From Thalassotalea sp. LPB0316 (GTDB taxonomy: Bacteria > Pseudomonadota > Gammaproteobacteria > Enterobacterales > Alteromonadaceae): 64,000 nt of DNA. The notes under the pieces were generated by a model. The model had not been told where the DNA came from. It did no database searches and saw only the letters and a list, made by a program, of their open reading frames with translations. Shown here piece after piece: positions 61,907-64,000 of the stretch. Where the stretch lies: positions 1,674,001-1,738,000 of the forward strand of contig NZ_CP062946.1 in the NCBI RefSeq assembly GCF_014898095.1. Direction: 5' to 3'. A program made the translations under genes and the position numbers. Position 1 is the first letter of the stretch; every line of letters starts with the position of its first letter.

Positions 61907-62596
61907 ATGCATATTAATATCGAGACCTTTAATAAAGCCGCTTTAACCAAGCAATTTTCTGAGCGCGGCTTCGTTCGCATTGATAATTTTCTTTCGCTCG
62001 ATGATGCTGAGCAATTAGCAAAGTACTATCAAAATGAATTGAAATTTACTAATGCGTTTTACACCGACAACCACAACCGAGAAGCAACAGATGAACAAAT
62101 TGGCGCATTGCCACTTGAAGAAAAGCGTCGCTTGTTTCAGGCTATCCAAAATAATGCGGCTCAAGGTGTTGGTTTTCTCTACGGCAGAAAAAAAGTCGAA
62201 CTAACCGATGCTGACTTAACAGCGAAATTACTCAAGGCAATGAATAGTGAAGCATTAATTAAGTTGGTCAGTGAAATCACCAGTAAGCCAGAACTTAAGT
62301 ACGCTGATGGTCAAGCAACAAAATATCGAGTAGGTGATTTTTTAACACGACATATCGACAATTTAGCTGGCGAAACACGACAAATTGCTTATGTTGTTGG
62401 TTTAACTAAGCAGTGGCACCCTGACTGGGGCGGACTACTGCAGTTTTTTGAGCCTAGCGGTGAGCCAACCAATAGCCTTGCACCAAGCTTTAATAGCTTA
62501 ACGTTATTTGATGTTAATAAAGTGCATTCAGTCACGTCTGTGGCTAATTTTGCACCGCGTCAAAGGTTTTCTTTAACAGGCTGGTATCGAAAATAA
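61907..62596 (+). CDS. 2OG-Fe(II) oxygenase, prolyl-hydroxylase-like (second of tandem pair)
   Basis: A 229-residue paralog of the preceding gene. The triad His149/Asp151 (RHID) and His207 (NKVHSVTSV), with Arg220 (QRFSLTGW), is intact. Shared landmarks with its neighbour include the (Y/F)ADGQ(A/I)T pattern, W-x-x-(D/N)WGG and SLTGW/SITGW at the end. Retained catalytic residues in both copies suggest different targets rather than decay. The gap is 17 bases, so the pair is co-transcribed. Confidence 0.88.
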   Translation: MHINIETFNKAALTKQFSERGFVRIDNFLSLDDAEQLAKYYQNELKFTNAFYTDNHNREATDEQIGALPLEEKRRLFQAIQNNAAQGVGFLYGRKKVELTDADLTAKLLKAMNSEALIKLVSEITSKPELKYADGQATKYRVGDFLTRHIDNLAGETRQIAYVVGLTKQWHPDWGGLLQFFEPSGEPTNSLAPSFNSLTLFDVNKVHSVTSVANFAPRQRFSLTGWYRK

Positions 62597-62742
62597 AATT
62601 GTATTATAAATAGTCACTTGAGTGAAAAACATTATATTACATTTGACTTACTACGAAGTAATTAGTAAAACATACAAACGCAAAAATTAGGTTAATGGGA
62701 ATAGTCGCACGATTTAGTTACTCTAAAATAGAATGTATTGGC

Positions 62743-62757
62743 TGATAATTAATCACA
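62743..62757. promoter_or_regulatory. Weak Fur-like site
   Basis: TGATAATTAATCACA matches the left 7-base Fur half-site (TGATAAT) perfectly and the right half at 4 of 7. It is plausible because TonB2-type operons are often iron-regulated. Confidence 0.25.
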
Positions 62758-62834
62758 TCAGTTGAATATCTAAACACAAAAAAGCTTGAATTTACTTTTT
62801 TTTAGTAAATTAGGCTATCTTTTAATATCTCATA

Positions 62835-62863
62835 TTGACACTTTGCGTGTCGTTTGGGACTAT
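62835..62863 (+). promoter_or_regulatory. Candidate promoter of DUF3450 operon
   Basis: A perfect -35 TTGACA is followed by a 17-base spacer and GACTAT (3 of 6 matches to the -10). The leader would be near 95 bases. Confidence 0.4.
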
Positions 62864-62965
62864 TGCGTGGTTTTATTCTAGAGAAACTAAAACTTAAGGC
62901 AGATTATTCTATTTGCATTAACAAAATATTTGTTATCAAAACTAAATAACAATTGGTTGGGAACT

Positions 62966-63745
62966 ATGTCCAAATTAAGTAAAAAAAGCCTTATCGCTTC
63001 AACGATAGCTGGCGCGTTAGCACTTACAGTAAGCAACTTTGCTGCTGCAGATGCTCTTAAAGATCTTCAAAAAGCAGAAGAACAAATTGTAAAATCTTCA
63101 GCTAAATCTCAAAACAAAATCAACGGCATTTACGAACAGACGCAAGAATTACTTGCTGAGTACCGTAACGTTGTAGACCAAGCAGACGTATTAGAAGGTT
63201 ATAACGACCACGTACAGCGCATGGTTGACGATCAAAATGCAAACATTGCCTCTTTAGAGCGTCAAATCGCTGGTATCGATAAAATCAAACAAGGCGTTGT
63301 TCCTTTAATGTACAAAATGATTGATACATTAGAGAAATTCGTTGAATTGGATGTTCCAGTAAACCTTGAACCACGCAAAGAGCGCATTGCAGGTTTACGT
63401 GACGTAATGTCAGATTCAAACGTAACAACATCAGAGCAGTTTCGTTTAGTTTTAGAAGCTTACGAAATTGAAGCTGCATACGGCACTATCTTCGATGCTT
63501 ACCAAGCTGAGTTAGATTTAGGCGACAAAACGATTACTGCTGACTTTGTTCACATGGGTCGCGTTGCATTAATCGCACAGTCTTTAGACTACAAAAACTC
63601 TTGGGTTTGGAATAACCAGTCGCGTTCTTGGGAAGCTTTAGGTGAAGAGTACAACAAAGGTATCACTGATACTATTCGTATGGCTCGTCAACAGTTACCT
63701 ATGGACTTAACTAAGTTACCAGTTTACGCAGCAGGAGCACAATAA
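62966..63745 (+). CDS. DUF3450 periplasmic protein of TonB2-type cluster
   Basis: A 259-residue precursor with a signal peptide (cut near residue 28, after NFAAA) and an extended coiled coil (about 30-110), then a helical region with WVWNNQSRSWEAL. DUF3450 genes begin TonB2-type energising operons (then ttpC, exbB2, exbD2, tonB2) in Vibrio and Alteromonadales. ATG 62966 follows GGGAA and gives a clean signal peptide; the ORF's earlier start (62930) is rejected. Its stop codon overlaps the next start by one base. Codon use is biased, implying high expression. Confidence 0.9.
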   Translation: MSKLSKKSLIASTIAGALALTVSNFAAADALKDLQKAEEQIVKSSAKSQNKINGIYEQTQELLAEYRNVVDQADVLEGYNDHVQRMVDDQNANIASLERQIAGIDKIKQGVVPLMYKMIDTLEKFVELDVPVNLEPRKERIAGLRDVMSDSNVTTSEQFRLVLEAYEIEAAYGTIFDAYQAELDLGDKTITADFVHMGRVALIAQSLDYKNSWVWNNQSRSWEALGEEYNKGITDTIRMARQQLPMDLTKLPVYAAGAQ

Positions 63746-64000
63746 TGAAAAAAGTAATGAATTTCGTATTACTTGCTGCATCTTTGTCAGCAGGTTTCAC
63801 CGCTGTTTCACAAGCAAACGAACTTGACGATTTATTAAAGCAAGTTAAAGCGGACCGCATCTCTGAAGCTAAGCTAGACAAACAACGCGAAGCAGAATTC
63901 TTATCTGCGCGTGCTGACAAGCAAGCGTTATTAAAGAAAGCAAAAACGCGTTTAGCAAACGAGCAAGCTCGCAACACTCGTTTAACTAAAGAATACGCTG
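63745..64000 (+). CDS. ttpC: TtpC-like TonB2 component, MotA/TolQ/ExbB family (3' truncated by window edge)
   Basis: An ORF starts at ATG 63745 (TAATG overlap with DUF3450) and is open to the window end. The 85 visible residues have a signal peptide (MKKVMNFVLLAASLSAGFTA) and a charged coiled coil (ELDDLLKQVKADRISEAK). This is the N-terminal layout of TtpC, the extra ExbB-like protein needed by the Vibrio TonB2 system; the channel domain would lie beyond the window. Assignment depends mostly on position after DUF3450. Confidence 0.75.
   Translation, partial: MKKVMNFVLLAASLSAGFTAVSQANELDDLLKQVKADRISEAKLDKQREAEFLSARADKQALLKKAKTRLANEQARNTRLTKEYA

Larger units (their letters stand above)
62597..62965. 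other. Intergenic region upstream of DUF3450/TonB2-type operon
   Basis: It contains no credible ORF. Features are a Fur-like string at 62743-62757, an 8-bp inverted repeat AATTTACT/AGTAAATT at 62789-62811, and a TTGACA promoter candidate at 62835-62863, with a small GACAC/GTGTC hairpin overlapping that promoter. Confidence 0.5.

Noticed and set aside
52304..62596. Lanthipeptide/RiPP or NRPS biosynthetic cluster
   Set aside because: There is no precursor peptide, lanthionine synthetase, YcaO, radical SAM, adenylation or carrier domain, and no dedicated exporter. Only tailoring-type enzymes are seen.
63711..63977. 88-residue minus-strand ORF at the window end
   Set aside because: It is antisense to the signal peptide and coiled coil of the TtpC-like gene, which has a coupled TAATG start and biased codons.

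Overview
The window comes from a marine gammaproteobacterium of the order Alteromonadales. Colwelliaceae (Thalassotalea/Colwellia-like) is the best guess, with Shewanella, Pseudoalteromonas and Vibrio as near comparators. Reasons: low GC with AT-rich spacers, several gene orders shared with E. coli, Shewanella or Vibrio, a polar-flagellum chemotaxis cluster with ParC/ParP, a MotY gene, a TonB2-type energising cluster and TonB receptors. It reads as chromosomal core sequence. I see no phage, insertion sequence, CRISPR array, tRNA or rRNA gene. One structural RNA (4.5S/SRP RNA, ffs) is present.

Layout. (1) 1-8235: end of a chemotaxis/motor operon, cheA(partial)-cheB-motC-motD-parC-parP-cheW-DUF2802, then mlaA. 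CheA carries three 18-residue acidic repeats where the ParP-interacting region is expected. (2) 8274-11056: a lipoprotein M2 dipeptidase, then a tandem array (10256-10800) whose units each pair a minus-strand terminator with a conserved extended -10-like element. (3) 11003-17403: a PsrA-like fatty-acid regulator with its own operator, nagZ, a DASS anion transporter, then the E. coli-like block dsbB-nhaB-fadR. (4) 17429-22181: spoVR-yeaH-prkA stress operon. (5) 22726-25956: chemoreceptor-porin-small PstS-like protein, an apparent sensing/uptake unit. (6) 26037-32126: sodB, grxD, a 2-Cys peroxiredoxin, a small membrane protein, rnt, motY, and an M1 aminopeptidase. (7) 32180-42752: sapABCDF-pspF facing pspABC, then ycjX-ycjF, the same block as in E. 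coli. (8) 42784-47579: phhAB, tyrR, a fumarylacetoacetase and maiA, with TyrR boxes, for phenylalanine/tyrosine catabolism. (9) 47815-51776: DUF3014, ffs, a ComFB-like protein, kynA, priC, a TSUP permease. (10) 52304-62596: a strongly codon-biased TonB receptor followed by an unusual set of modification enzymes: TPR/2OG-Fe(II) oxygenase, SAM methyltransferase, TPR/aspartyl-asparaginyl hydroxylase, TPR/sulfotransferase and two tandem 2OG-Fe(II) oxygenases. (11) 62966-64000: DUF3450 and the start of a TtpC-like TonB2 component.

How the parts fit. The motility genes imply polar chemotaxis arrays and a flagellar motor that uses MotY. The envelope genes (mlaA, sap, psp, dsbB, TonB) fit a Gram-negative cell under envelope stress control. 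Two fatty-acid regulators (PsrA-like and FadR) lie about 5 kb apart, and candidate sites for both precede fadR. The most intriguing part is the receptor plus hydroxylase/methyltransferase/sulfotransferase cluster beside a TonB energising operon. It may be an uncharacterised route for modifying a protein, peptide or envelope molecule. The tandem promoter-terminator array is the most unusual non-coding structure.
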